A stretch of DNA of 64,000 nt, taken from the NCBI RefSeq assembly GCF_005876985.1, contig NZ_VAHD01000003.1:310001-374000 (forward strand), given 5' to 3'. This DNA is from Rhodoferax bucti. GTDB taxonomy: Bacteria; Pseudomonadota; Gammaproteobacteria; Burkholderiales; Burkholderiaceae_C. The position numbers were made by a program, and so were the translations under genes. The notes under the pieces are model-generated. The model searched no databases, was not told where the DNA came from, and saw nothing but the letters and a program-made list of their open reading frames with translations. Numbering within the stretch: the first letter of the stretch is position 1; each line of letters starts with the position of its first letter. Positions 33,934 through 42,223 of the stretch are shown here, in pieces.

Positions 33934-34643
33934 AATGGCATGTCATTTTTGAGCCGCAAAACCTGCAGCTCTACATCACCGGCATCTACACCACACTGGG
34001 CTTGCTGGCTTCGTCGTTGGCGATCGGCGCCGTGCTGGCCCTGATTTTTGCGCTCGCGCTGACCAGCCGCTGGGCCCTCCTGCGCTGGGTGGTGGGCAGC
34101 TACACCTATGTGATCCGTGGCACACCGCTGTTGATTCAGGTCTACCTGATTTACTACGGCCTGGGCCAACTGGAGTGGATCCAAGCCCGCTGGGACGATG
34201 TGTGGCCTTGGACACACTTTAAAGAGCCCTTCTTCTGCGCCCTGCTGGCATTCAGCCTGAACACGGCCGGCTACACCGCCGAAATGCTGGCGGGTGCCAT
34301 CCGGGAAACCGCTGCCGGCGAATTGGAAGCTGCGCAGGCCTATGGCATGAGCCGTTTCCAGGCCATGCGCCGCATCGTGCTACCCAGCGCCCTGCGCCGC
34401 ACCCTGCCCGCCTACAGCAACGAAGTGGTCATGATGCTGCAAAGCACCAGCCTGGCCAGTGCCGTGCCCAGCATGCTCGATGTGACCGCTGCCGCCAGCC
34501 GGGTGTACTCGGACTATTACCTGCCTTTCGAAGCCTACATTGCGGCAGCCGCTATCTATTTAGTAGCATCGTTCTGCCTGATCGGCATGTTCCGTTTGGC
34601 AGAAAAGCACTTTCTGGCCTACCTGGCGCCACGCAAACACTGA
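33930..34643 (+). CDS. Amino-acid ABC transporter permease (HisM-like)
   Basis: A 237-residue permease partner of the HisQ-like protein. TYVIRGTPLLIQVYLIYYGL and the coupling loop EMLAGAIRETAAGELEAAQAYGMSRF are typical of HisM. It starts at ATG 33930, overlapping the previous stop (ATGA). The pair should form the heterodimeric channel. Confidence 0.92.
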   Translation: MKWHVIFEPQNLQLYITGIYTTLGLLASSLAIGAVLALIFALALTSRWALLRWVVGSYTYVIRGTPLLIQVYLIYYGLGQLEWIQARWDDVWPWTHFKEPFFCALLAFSLNTAGYTAEMLAGAIRETAAGELEAAQAYGMSRFQAMRRIVLPSALRRTLPAYSNEVVMMLQSTSLASAVPSMLDVTAAASRVYSDYYLPFEAYIAAAAIYLVASFCLIGMFRLAEKHFLAYLAPRKH

Positions 34644-34649
34644 AGCACC

Positions 34650-35780
34650 ATGCAACGCAAAGACCACACGCTGCTCTCCAACAGCCTGGGGAGCCACCGC
34701 AGCCTGAGCAGTTTTCACTACGGCCAGGCGGGTGCTGCGCCCAAGGTGTACATCCAGGCCAGCCTGCACGCCGAAGAGCTGCCGGGCATGCTGGCCGCCT
34801 TCCACTTGCGTGCCCTGCTGGACGGGGCGGAAGCCGCAGGCCGCATCCGGGGTGAAGTCATTCTGGTGCCGGTGGCCAACCCGATTGGGCTGGCCCAGCG
34901 CATTGACCACAAACCCATGGGGCGCTTTGAGCTAGACAGCTCGGAGAACTTCAACCGCCACTACCCCGACCTGGCCAAAGAGGTGTTTGACACCGTTAAA
35001 ACCCAGCTCACGCAGGACGCGGCTGGCAATGTGGCCACCGTGCGTCAGGCCATGGGGCGTTACCTGCAACAGTGGCAACCCGCGACCGAGCTGCAAAGCC
35101 TGCGCCGCACCCTGCTGCTGCTGGCACATGATGCCGACCATGTGATTGACCTGCACTGCGACTGCGAAGGCGTGATGCACTTCTACACCGAAGAACCGTG
35201 CTGGCCCCAGCTCGAACCCCTGGCCCACCTGCTGCAAGCCCAGGCCATTTTGCTGGCGCGCAACTCAGGCAGTGGCCCATTTGACGAGTGCCTCTCCGGC
35301 GCTTGGTGGCAGTTGGCAGACCGTTTGGCCGCCGAAGGCATACAGGTGCCCCTGCCCCAGGGGTGCAACAGCACCACCGTGGAGTTGCGCGGCGAGGCCG
35401 ACGTGACCCACGCGTGGGCACAAGCAGATGCCCAGGCCGTGTTCGACTTTTTGGTGCACACCGGCACCGTGCAAAGCACGGCACCTGTATCCATCCCCGC
35501 ACCCGCCGCACAGCCCACGCCGCTGGCGGGTTCTGAAACACTGCGCACGCCGGTACCCGGCGTGGTGGTGTACACCGCAGACGTCGGCCAGACCCTGCAG
35601 GTGGGTGATTTGGTGGCCGAAGTCATCAACCCGCTGGAGAACACGCGCCATGCAGTGCATGCCGGTGTTGCTGGTGTTTTTTACGCCCGGGTGCGTGACC
35701 GCTACGCCCATGCCGGCGCCGAAATCGGCAAGATTGCCGGCGCTACCGCCTTCCGAACCGGTGAGTTGCTGGGCGCTTGA
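34650..35780 (+). CDS. Succinylglutamate desuccinylase/aspartoacylase family enzyme
   Basis: A 376-residue zinc enzyme of the AstE/ASPA (M14-like) family. The zinc ligands are visible as SLHAEELPG (His and Glu) and VIDLHCDCEG (His). The substrate Arg/Asn region is NFNRHYPD. The C-terminal third (TPVPGVVVYTADVGQTLQVGDLVAEV) has the barrel-sandwich pattern of this family. It is 6 bp after the HisM-like gene and 53 bp before the ATPase gene, so it belongs to the transporter operon. It probably deacylates an imported N-acyl amino acid or an amino-acid amide; the true substrate is unknown. Confidence 0.87.
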   Translation: MQRKDHTLLSNSLGSHRSLSSFHYGQAGAAPKVYIQASLHAEELPGMLAAFHLRALLDGAEAAGRIRGEVILVPVANPIGLAQRIDHKPMGRFELDSSENFNRHYPDLAKEVFDTVKTQLTQDAAGNVATVRQAMGRYLQQWQPATELQSLRRTLLLLAHDADHVIDLHCDCEGVMHFYTEEPCWPQLEPLAHLLQAQAILLARNSGSGPFDECLSGAWWQLADRLAAEGIQVPLPQGCNSTTVELRGEADVTHAWAQADAQAVFDFLVHTGTVQSTAPVSIPAPAAQPTPLAGSETLRTPVPGVVVYTADVGQTLQVGDLVAEVINPLENTRHAVHAGVAGVFYARVRDRYAHAGAEIGKIAGATAFRTGELLGA

Positions 35781-35833
35781 ATGCCATCAAACTAGCCCGC
35801 TCACCAGACCGCCCCTGACAAGCCCCATTGACC

Positions 35834-36613
35834 ATGACCGACACCAAGCCCCTCAAACTCCAGGTCGAAAACATCCACAAGCGCTTCGGCAGCAACGAAG
35901 TGCTCAAAGGTGTGTCCCTGTCTGCCCATGCCGGCGATGTGATCAGCATCATCGGCAGCTCCGGCTCGGGCAAAAGCACCTTTTTGCGCTGCATCAACAT
36001 GCTGGAGAAGCCGCACCAGGGGCGCATCAACGTCGCGGGCGAAGAGCTGGCCCTGGTCACCGGCCCCACCGGTGAGCTGGTGGCCAAAGACCCCAAACAA
36101 CTGCAGCGTCTGCGCACCAAGCTGGCCATGGTGTTCCAGCACTTCAACCTCTGGGCCCACATGACGGTGCTGGAGAACATCATTGAAGTGCCGGTACACG
36201 TGCTGGGCGTGCCCAAAGACGAAGCCATTGCCACTGCGCGCAAGTACCTGGCCAAGGTGGGTCTGTCCAATGTGGAAGACCGCTACCCTGCCCACATGAG
36301 CGGTGGCCAGCAACAGCGCGTGGCGATTGCGCGCGCCCTGGCGGTGGAGCCTGAGGTGATGCTCTTTGACGAGCCCACCAGCGCACTGGACCCGGAGCTG
36401 GTGTCCGAAGTGCTGCGGGTGATGAAGAGCCTGGCCGAGGAAGGCCGCACCATGGTGGTGGTCACCCACGAGATGGGCTTTGCGCGCGAGGTGTCTAACC
36501 ACCTGATCTTCTTGCACAAAGGCTTGATCGAAGAGCAAGGCCACCCCGCCCAGGTGCTGAGCGCGCCCAAGAGCGAGCGCTTGGCCCAGTTCCTGTCCGG
36601 CAGCCTGAAATAA
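35834..36613 (+). CDS. Amino-acid ABC transporter ATP-binding protein (HisP-like)
   Basis: A 259-residue ATPase. Walker A is GSSGSGKST, signature [16 protein letters not shown], Walker [16 protein letters not shown], and the switch His is in VVTHEMGFA. It has the HisP-specific insertion ([43 protein letters not shown]). ATG 35834 is used; TTG 35828 is a poorer choice. It completes the importer begun at 32335. Confidence 0.94.
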   Translation: MTDTKPLKLQVENIHKRFGSNEVLKGVSLSAHAGDVISIIGSSGSGKSTFLRCINMLEKPHQGRINVAGEELALVTGPTGELVAKDPKQLQRLRTKLAMVFQHFNLWAHMTVLENIIEVPVHVLGVPKDEAIATARKYLAKVGLSNVEDRYPAHMSGGQQQRVAIARALAVEPEVMLFDEPTSALDPELVSEVLRVMKSLAEEGRTMVVVTHEMGFAREVSNHLIFLHKGLIEEQGHPAQVLSAPKSERLAQFLSGSLK

Positions 36614-36631
36614 GGGCCGGGAGACGCCCAG

Positions 36632-38713
36632 GTGCAATCCAGGCCGGAGTCCTCCTCGCTCTTTGAGCATCTGCCGATCGGGGCCTACCGGGTCTCGGTG
36701 GAGGGGCACATCCTGCAGGTCAACCAGGCCTTTCTGGAACTGCACCGCCTGAACACCATGGCCCACCTGCATGACATCTTGCAAGGCCGGCCCTTCAATC
36801 CCTACGCCAACCCGCTGCGTCACCGCGACTTTGCCCAAGAGATGCAGCGCCACGGCAAGGTGAGCGATTTCGTGTCCGAAATGGTGCGCCTGAGCGACGG
36901 CAAGCGCGTCTGGGTACGCGAACATGCCCACGCCCTCACCGACGCACAGGGCCAGGTGCTGCAATACGAAGGCACCATCGAAGACATCACCCTGGAGCGC
37001 AAAGCCCGCTCTGCCTTGCGCAAAAGCGAAGCCATGCTGCGCAATGTGCTCCTCACCATTCCCGACCAGATTTGGGTGAAAGACCTGGAGGGGGTGTACG
37101 TGACCTGCAACGACGCATTCGCCGCCGCGCTGGGCATGGAGCCGCAGGACGTCATCGGCACCCGCGATGCGCACTGGGTGGACGAGCAAGTGGCCCACGG
37201 CTTTTTGCTCTCAGACCAATGGGCGTTGCAAGCCGGGCGCACTGTCACGTTCGAAGAAAACACCGCCACCCAAATCAACCCGCACGGCGCACTTTTTGAA
37301 GTCAGCAAGACCCCCATGCGGGATGCGCAGGGCAAAACCATCGGGGTGCTGGGTATTTCCCGCAACATCCAGGCGCGCAAAGACGCCGAAACCCTGCTGC
37401 GGGACACCACCGAGCAGCTGGAGCTGGCCATTATGGGCGCCGATTTGGGCCGCTGGGACCACGACCTGAGTGTGGATGCCGGCTACCACATGGATGGTCG
37501 CGCCTGCGCCATGCTGGGGCGCCCCGCCTCGGAAACCGACATGGCCCGCGTGTGGAGCCAATTTGTGCATCCCGACGACATGGCCCACGTCGCCCAGGCC
37601 CTGCGAAGTCATCTGCAAGGCCATAGCGATGCTTACCAAACCGAGTACCGCGCCCAGCACCGCGATGGCAGCTGGATCTGGCTCAGCAGCCGTGGCAAGG
37701 TGGTGCAAATCCGCAAGGACGGCACGCCGCTGCGCATGGTGGGTACGCTGATGGACATCACCAGCCGCAAACGGGCAGAAGAAAACCTGCGCGCCACCCA
37801 AGCGGAATTACAGGCCACGCTGGACGCCCTGCCCGACTTGCTGTTCGAGTTCAGCGCCCAAGGGCACTACCGCGCGGTACACAGCCAAAACACGGCCATG
37901 CTGCCCCGCTCCCCCGAGATGCTGATAGGTCGCACCATCCAGGAAGTGCTGCCGCGAGAAGCGGCGGCGGCCTGCATGTCGGCGCTGCACGAGGCAGCCC
38001 ACGAAGGTCGCTCGGACGGCATGCAATACAGCCTGGAGCTGCCTGCGGGCAAGCTGTGGTTTGAGCTCTCGGTCGTGCGCAAGCCGGCGGTGGGCGATGA
38101 AGAGCTCCGGTTTATTGCCATTGCCCGCGACATCACCGAGCGCAAACAGGCGGAAGAGGCCATACGCCACCTCGCCTTCCACGACACGCTGACTGGCCTG
38201 CCCAACCGGCGTTTGTTGATGGACCGCTTGCAGATTGCGATCGGCCACAGCCAGCGCAACCAGGAGCATGGCGCGCTGATGTTTCTGGACCTGGACCGTT
38301 TCAAAGAGCTCAACGACACCCGCGGACACGACATGGGCGACCTGCTGCTGCAAGAGGTCGCGCGGCGCTTGCAAAACGGCATCCGTGCGGTCGACACCGT
38401 GGCCCGCCTGGGCGGTGATGAGTTTGTGGTGCTCATCCAGAACCTCGGGGCCGACCTCGAGGGCGCACGCCTGCATGCCTCCATGGTGGGCTCCAAAATT
38501 CTGGCGAGCCTGAACGAAACCTACCTGCTCAAAGACACGCCGCACACCACCACACCGAGCATCGGGGTTACCTTGTTTGCGGGGGCGCCCACCACGTCTT
38601 CCGAAGTACTGAAAAAAGCCGACGTGGCCATGTACTGCGCCAAGCAGCGGGGGCGCAACAACGTCTGCTTTTACGAAGAAATACCGCCCCTAGCGCCCGC
38701 CAAATCTGCGTGA
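36632..38713 (+). CDS. Diguanylate cyclase with four PAS domains
   Basis: A 693-residue cytosolic signalling protein starting at GTG 36632, with GGGAG upstream and an 18-bp gap after the ATPase gene. PAS/PAC modules lie at about residues 10-130, 131-255, 260-390 and 395-515. The third has the DRHDL-like WDHDLSVDAGY form, and each ends in an EGTIEDITLERK-type PAC motif. The GGDEF domain (about 525-685) has the active-site GGDEF at 594-598 and an inhibitory RxxD site just before it (RAVD). It should make cyclic di-GMP under feedback control. There is no EAL domain and no membrane segment. The last eight codons overlap a dispersed repeat. Confidence 0.92.
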   Translation: MQSRPESSSLFEHLPIGAYRVSVEGHILQVNQAFLELHRLNTMAHLHDILQGRPFNPYANPLRHRDFAQEMQRHGKVSDFVSEMVRLSDGKRVWVREHAHALTDAQGQVLQYEGTIEDITLERKARSALRKSEAMLRNVLLTIPDQIWVKDLEGVYVTCNDAFAAALGMEPQDVIGTRDAHWVDEQVAHGFLLSDQWALQAGRTVTFEENTATQINPHGALFEVSKTPMRDAQGKTIGVLGISRNIQARKDAETLLRDTTEQLELAIMGADLGRWDHDLSVDAGYHMDGRACAMLGRPASETDMARVWSQFVHPDDMAHVAQALRSHLQGHSDAYQTEYRAQHRDGSWIWLSSRGKVVQIRKDGTPLRMVGTLMDITSRKRAEENLRATQAELQATLDALPDLLFEFSAQGHYRAVHSQNTAMLPRSPEMLIGRTIQEVLPREAAAACMSALHEAAHEGRSDGMQYSLELPAGKLWFELSVVRKPAVGDEELRFIAIARDITERKQAEEAIRHLAFHDTLTGLPNRRLLMDRLQIAIGHSQRNQEHGALMFLDLDRFKELNDTRGHDMGDLLLQEVARRLQNGIRAVDTVARLGGDEFVVLIQNLGADLEGARLHASMVGSKILASLNETYLLKDTPHTTTPSIGVTLFAGAPTTSSEVLKKADVAMYCAKQRGRNNVCFYEEIPPLAPAKSA

Positions 38714-38735
38714 GCAGCTATTGATTTCATAGCGC
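38687..38735 (+). repeat. Dispersed palindromic repeat, copy 5
   Basis: CCCCTAGCGCCCG (38687-38699), TGCGTGAGCAGCTATTG, ATTTCATAGC. It provides the final codons and stop of the diguanylate cyclase and extends into the gap before the acyltransferase gene. Confidence 0.8.
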
Positions 38736-38775
38736 AAAGCAGCTCCCTTGTGCAACTGCTTCCACTGAGGTTTGT

Positions 38776-39684
38776 ATGCTGAACTTTCTTCCCCCGCTCT
38801 TGGTTGGCTGCATAGCCAGCTTGCTGCTGGTCATCAATATTTTCTTCTGGGTGCCCATTCTGCTGGTGTTGGCGGCCATCAAGCTACTGCTGCCGTTGAG
38901 AGCCGTGCGGCTGCGGCTAGACCCCGTCATCCTGGCGATTGCAGAGGGATGGATCAGCTGCAACAGCGGCTGGATGGCCCTGACGCAGCGCACCGTGTGG
39001 GACGTGCAGGGCTTGGACGGCCTGCGGGCAGACAGCTGGACCATGGTTAGCAGCAACCACCAAAGCTGGGTCGACATTTTTGTGCTGCAGCACCTGCTGA
39101 ACCGGCGCATTCCCTTGCTCAAGTTTTTCCTCAAGCAGCAGCTGATCTGGGTGCCGGTGATGGGCCTGGCCTGGTGGGCCCTGGAGTTTCCGTTCATGCG
39201 CCGGCACAGCGAAGCCTATTTAAAGAAGCACCCCGAGATGCGGGGCAAAGACCAGGAGACCACCCGCAAGGCGTGCGAAAAGTTTGCGCTGATTCCCACC
39301 AGCGTGATGAACTTTCTGGAGGGCACGCGCTTCACCCCCGCCAAACACGCCCGCCAGCAATCGCCCTACCCGCACCTGCTCAAGCCCAAAGCCGGCGGCT
39401 TGGCCCTGGCGCTGCAGGCCATGGGGAGCAAGTTTCACAGCATTCTGGATGTGACGATTTATTACCCCGACGGCATTCCCACCTTCTGGGATTTTTTGTG
39501 CGGACGGGTGCGTCGTGTTGTGGTCCGTGCCCGGTCTGTGCCCGTACCGGCGGCCTTGTGCCTGGGCGATTACGGCCAGGACGCCGCATTCCGCGCCGAC
39601 TTTGCCGCCTGGGTTGCCGCACTGTGGCAAGAAAAAGAAGCCACCCTGACAGCGCTGGAGCAGCAGTATCCGCGTCAACGCTAG
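38776..39684 (+). CDS. LPLAT/PlsC-type acyltransferase (YihG-like)
   Basis: A 302-residue membrane-bound glycerophospholipid acyltransferase. N-terminal hydrophobic segments (about residues 5-45) precede the catalytic SSNHQSWVDIF (His-x4-Asp) and the acceptor-binding EGTRFTPAK. These are motifs of 1-acylglycerol-3-phosphate acyltransferases, and length and order match E. coli YihG. It likely acylates a lysophospholipid at the inner membrane. Confidence 0.88.
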   Translation: MLNFLPPLLVGCIASLLLVINIFFWVPILLVLAAIKLLLPLRAVRLRLDPVILAIAEGWISCNSGWMALTQRTVWDVQGLDGLRADSWTMVSSNHQSWVDIFVLQHLLNRRIPLLKFFLKQQLIWVPVMGLAWWALEFPFMRRHSEAYLKKHPEMRGKDQETTRKACEKFALIPTSVMNFLEGTRFTPAKHARQQSPYPHLLKPKAGGLALALQAMGSKFHSILDVTIYYPDGIPTFWDFLCGRVRRVVVRARSVPVPAALCLGDYGQDAAFRADFAAWVAALWQEKEATLTALEQQYPRQR

Positions 39685-39719
39685 CCGCAGCCCACTGCGA
39701 CGAATCAGAACACACCCCT

Positions 39720-40565
39720 ATGCACCTCTTTGAGCTACCGAAAATCGACAGCCACTGCCATGTGTTTGAGCCGGCACGTTTTCCCTACGGCCAGGATATC
39801 GCCTACCACCCCAGCGGCCACGAACTGGGCACAGCAGATTACTTCACCCACGTGTTGCAAGCCTACGGTGTGCGGCACGCTGTGTTGGTAGGCCCCAATT
39901 CCGGTTATGGGCTGGACAATCGCTGTTTGCTCGACGCTATCGCACTTGGGGAAGGCCGCTTCAAAGGCATCGCCGTCGTGCCCAATGGCGCGACATCCCA
40001 TGAGCTGCGCGGATTACGGGACGCCGGCATCTTGGGTGTGGCATTCAACGTAGCACTGCATGGCTTCGGGTATTACGCCGACATCGAGCCACTGCTGCAC
40101 CGGTTGGCCAGCCTGGACATGTGGGCTCAAATTCAGGTCACCAAAGACCAGCTGCTCGACCTGCTCCCCATGATTCAAACCACTGGCGTCAAGGTATTGA
40201 TCGACCACTGCGGGCGCCCGGACCTGAAAGACGGCCCCCACAGCCCGGGACAGCGCGCACTGGAACAGCTGGCGTCTGACGGCAAATCGGTGATCAAGCT
40301 CTCGGGCTTTGCCAAGTTTTCAGAGCAAGCCTACCCGTTTGAGGATAGCCGGCAGCACGCCCAGCGCATGCATGCCGTGTTTGGTGCCGACCGCTGCCTG
40401 TGGGCGTCTGACTGGCCCTTTTTGCGGGCACCCTACCGCATGGACTACGGCACCCTGCTGCAACTGGCAGCCCAATGGTTTGGGCCAGAGGACCTGCAAA
40501 AAATGATGTGGGACAACCCGGTCCGCCTGTTCGGCTTTGGGCCGGCGCAGGGCTCAGGCAGCTGA
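39720..40565 (+). CDS. Amidohydrolase family protein (amidohydrolase 2 / TIM-barrel)
   Basis: A 281-residue metal-dependent hydrolase. The metal motif HCH is in KIDSHCHVFEP at the start, followed by barrel landmarks VLIDHCGRPD (His) and CLWASDWPF (Asp). The family includes 2-pyrone-4,6-dicarboxylate lactonase and other lactone hydrolases. That is a plausible but unproven role here. ATG 39720 is the family start. It is convergent with ybgC, and the two coding ends overlap by 12 bp. Confidence 0.87.
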   Translation: MHLFELPKIDSHCHVFEPARFPYGQDIAYHPSGHELGTADYFTHVLQAYGVRHAVLVGPNSGYGLDNRCLLDAIALGEGRFKGIAVVPNGATSHELRGLRDAGILGVAFNVALHGFGYYADIEPLLHRLASLDMWAQIQVTKDQLLDLLPMIQTTGVKVLIDHCGRPDLKDGPHSPGQRALEQLASDGKSVIKLSGFAKFSEQAYPFEDSRQHAQRMHAVFGADRCLWASDWPFLRAPYRMDYGTLLQLAAQWFGPEDLQKMMWDNPVRLFGFGPAQGSGS

Positions 40566-40967
40566 ATCGGCCACCGAAAGCGCGGCCAGCACCTGCTTCG
40601 GTATGCGGCAGGGTTTCAAGCTGGCAGCCTGCACGCAGCCAATGCGGATACGGCCTTGCGCCAACAAGGTATCCCCACGCCACGCCTCTTGCGCAATCAC
40701 CATGCTGGCGGCGCCCTGTTCTTCAACACGTACGGTGATGTGCAGCATGTCGTCCAGCTTTGCGGCGCTGAGGTAACGGGTGCTAACTTCCGCCACCACA
40801 AACATGGCACCGGTGTCCTCACGCAGTTGTTGTTGACCCACCCCTGCGGCCCGTAACCATTCGGTGCGGGCACGCTCAAAAAACTTCAGGTAATTGGCAT
40901 AGAACACCACGCCGCCAGCGTCGGTGTCTTCCCAGTACACCCGGACCGGAAAACCAAATGCATTCAT
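40554..40967 (-). CDS. ybgC: Acyl-CoA thioesterase, YbgC/4-hydroxybenzoyl-CoA type
   Basis: A 137-residue hot-dog-fold thioesterase. The active-site pattern VYWEDTDAGGVVFYANYLKFFERARTEW at residues 8-35 is diagnostic (catalytic Asp in DTDAGG). ATG 40967 overlaps the stop of the SRPBCC gene (ATGA). In other bacteria ybgC sits with tol-pal; here it ends the operon that starts with tctC. It cleaves short-chain or hydroxyacyl-CoA esters. Confidence 0.9.
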   Translation of the reverse strand: MNAFGFPVRVYWEDTDAGGVVFYANYLKFFERARTEWLRAAGVGQQQLREDTGAMFVVAEVSTRYLSAAKLDDMLHITVRVEEQGAASMVIAQEAWRGDTLLAQGRIRIGCVQAASLKPCRIPKQVLAALSVADSAA

Positions 40968-41434
40968 AAGCTGGTAGCCAAGGCCTCCAGTTGTCGGGCA
41001 GCAGCCGCCCACCCTTCATGAAAGCCCATGGCCTCGTGCTGTTTCTGGTCGGCTTCCGACCAATGCAGCGCGCGTGCCAGGTAGTGGGTACCGCCCTCCG
41101 GGGCATCCGACAGCGTAATTTCCCCCACCATGAACGGTTTGCCACTGGGCACCCAGGCACTGACAAAGGCGTCCGTAAACACCAGTTGGCGGCCCGTGTC
41201 CACTGTCAGAAACACACCGGCGTTCGGCGCTTGCTCACCATTAGGCCCCACCATATGGGTGAAAAAACGGCCTCCCGCATGCAACTCGATCTCCGCATGG
41301 CTCACACCCCAAGGCTTGGGGCAAAACCACTGGCACAACAAGGCGGGCTCTGTCCAGCAGCGCCACACTGCGGCGCGCGGCGCAACCAAGGTGCGCTCTA
41401 ACGTCAATGCGAATTCGGGAGAGTGTGTGGACAT
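40964..41434 (-). CDS. SRPBCC (AHSA1) domain protein
   Basis: A 156-residue START-like protein with typical AHSA1 segments: LERTLVAPRAAVWRCWTEPALLCQWFCP at the N-terminus, ELHAGGRFFTHM, and the C-terminal HEAMGFHEGWAAAARQLEALA. The fold binds hydrophobic ligands or cofactors. Function is unknown. It overlaps ybgC by 4 bp and lies 12 bp after the TauE gene. Confidence 0.88.
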   Translation of the reverse strand: MSTHSPEFALTLERTLVAPRAAVWRCWTEPALLCQWFCPKPWGVSHAEIELHAGGRFFTHMVGPNGEQAPNAGVFLTVDTGRQLVFTDAFVSAWVPSGKPFMVGEITLSDAPEGGTHYLARALHWSEADQKQHEAMGFHEGWAAAARQLEALATSL

Positions 41435-41446
41435 CGGTGCACTCCT

Positions 41447-42196
41447 TCAATGGGCCACAAACAAGGCGTCCACAATCAATTTGACAGACACCACAAACAA
41501 ACTCACTTGCACGATACGGTAGAACCACTGGTCTGCCAATCGGCGGGTCAGGTACACACCAAGCACCGCACCGACCAGCGCAAACGGCACCAGCCACGCC
41601 GCATAGTGCAGCGACTCGCCAGAGTACGGCCGCAGGTTTTGGTAGGGGATGATTTTGGCCGCGTTAATCACCGCGAACACAATGGTGGAGGTGCCGGCAA
41701 ACGCCGCTTTGGGCAGCTTTTGCGGCAGCATGTAAACCTGATACGGCGGTGCACCCGCGTGGGAAATAAAGCTGGTGAAACCAGCCAACATGCCCCAAAA
41801 CCAGCCCTTGCCGGTACGCGGCGGCTGGGCCACTGCCGAACTCTGATCGCGCAGCCACAGGTTCAGGCAGAAGCCGACCCCCACCAGGCCAATCATGAGC
41901 ATGATGGCCCGATCCGACACCATGGAAGCAGTGGCCCATCCCACGCCCACACCCGCGATACCGGCGGGAATCAATATTTTCAAATTGGTTGCGCTGTAGA
42001 CATGTCGGTACAGCCACACACCGGCCACGTCTGAGATCACAAAAATCGGCAGCAAAAGCACCGCCGCTTGCACCGGTGACATGGCCATGGAAAGAATCGG
42101 TACGGCCAGCATGCCGACTGCGGGTAAACCACCTTTGGACAGGCCCACCAGAAAAGCTGCCAAGCCCGCCAAAAGAAACAATGCATCAAACGTCAT
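41447..42196 (-). CDS. TauE/SafE family sulfite or organic-anion exporter
   Basis: A 249-residue protein with about seven or eight membrane segments. The duplicated TauE motifs are visible: ALFLLAGLAAFLVGLSKGGLPAVGMLAVPI near the start and GFTSFISHAGAPPYQVYML near residue 140. Members export sulfite, sulfoacetate or other anions. The position directly downstream of tctA (27 bp) suggests a role linked to the imported carboxylate. Confidence 0.87.
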   Translation of the reverse strand: MTFDALFLLAGLAAFLVGLSKGGLPAVGMLAVPILSMAMSPVQAAVLLLPIFVISDVAGVWLYRHVYSATNLKILIPAGIAGVGVGWATASMVSDRAIMLMIGLVGVGFCLNLWLRDQSSAVAQPPRTGKGWFWGMLAGFTSFISHAGAPPYQVYMLPQKLPKAAFAGTSTIVFAVINAAKIIPYQNLRPYSGESLHYAAWLVPFALVGAVLGVYLTRRLADQWFYRIVQVSLFVVSVKLIVDALFVAH

Positions 42197-42223
42197 GCGG
42201 CGATGATAGTGGCCGCCGCCACC

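Noticed and set aside
34540..34570. GCAGCCGCTATCTATTTAGTAGC resembles the right half of the dispersed repeat
   Set aside because: It lies in a membrane helix of the HisM-like permease, has no left block and matches poorly; probably chance similarity (the quoted piece spans the segment, not a proven repeat).
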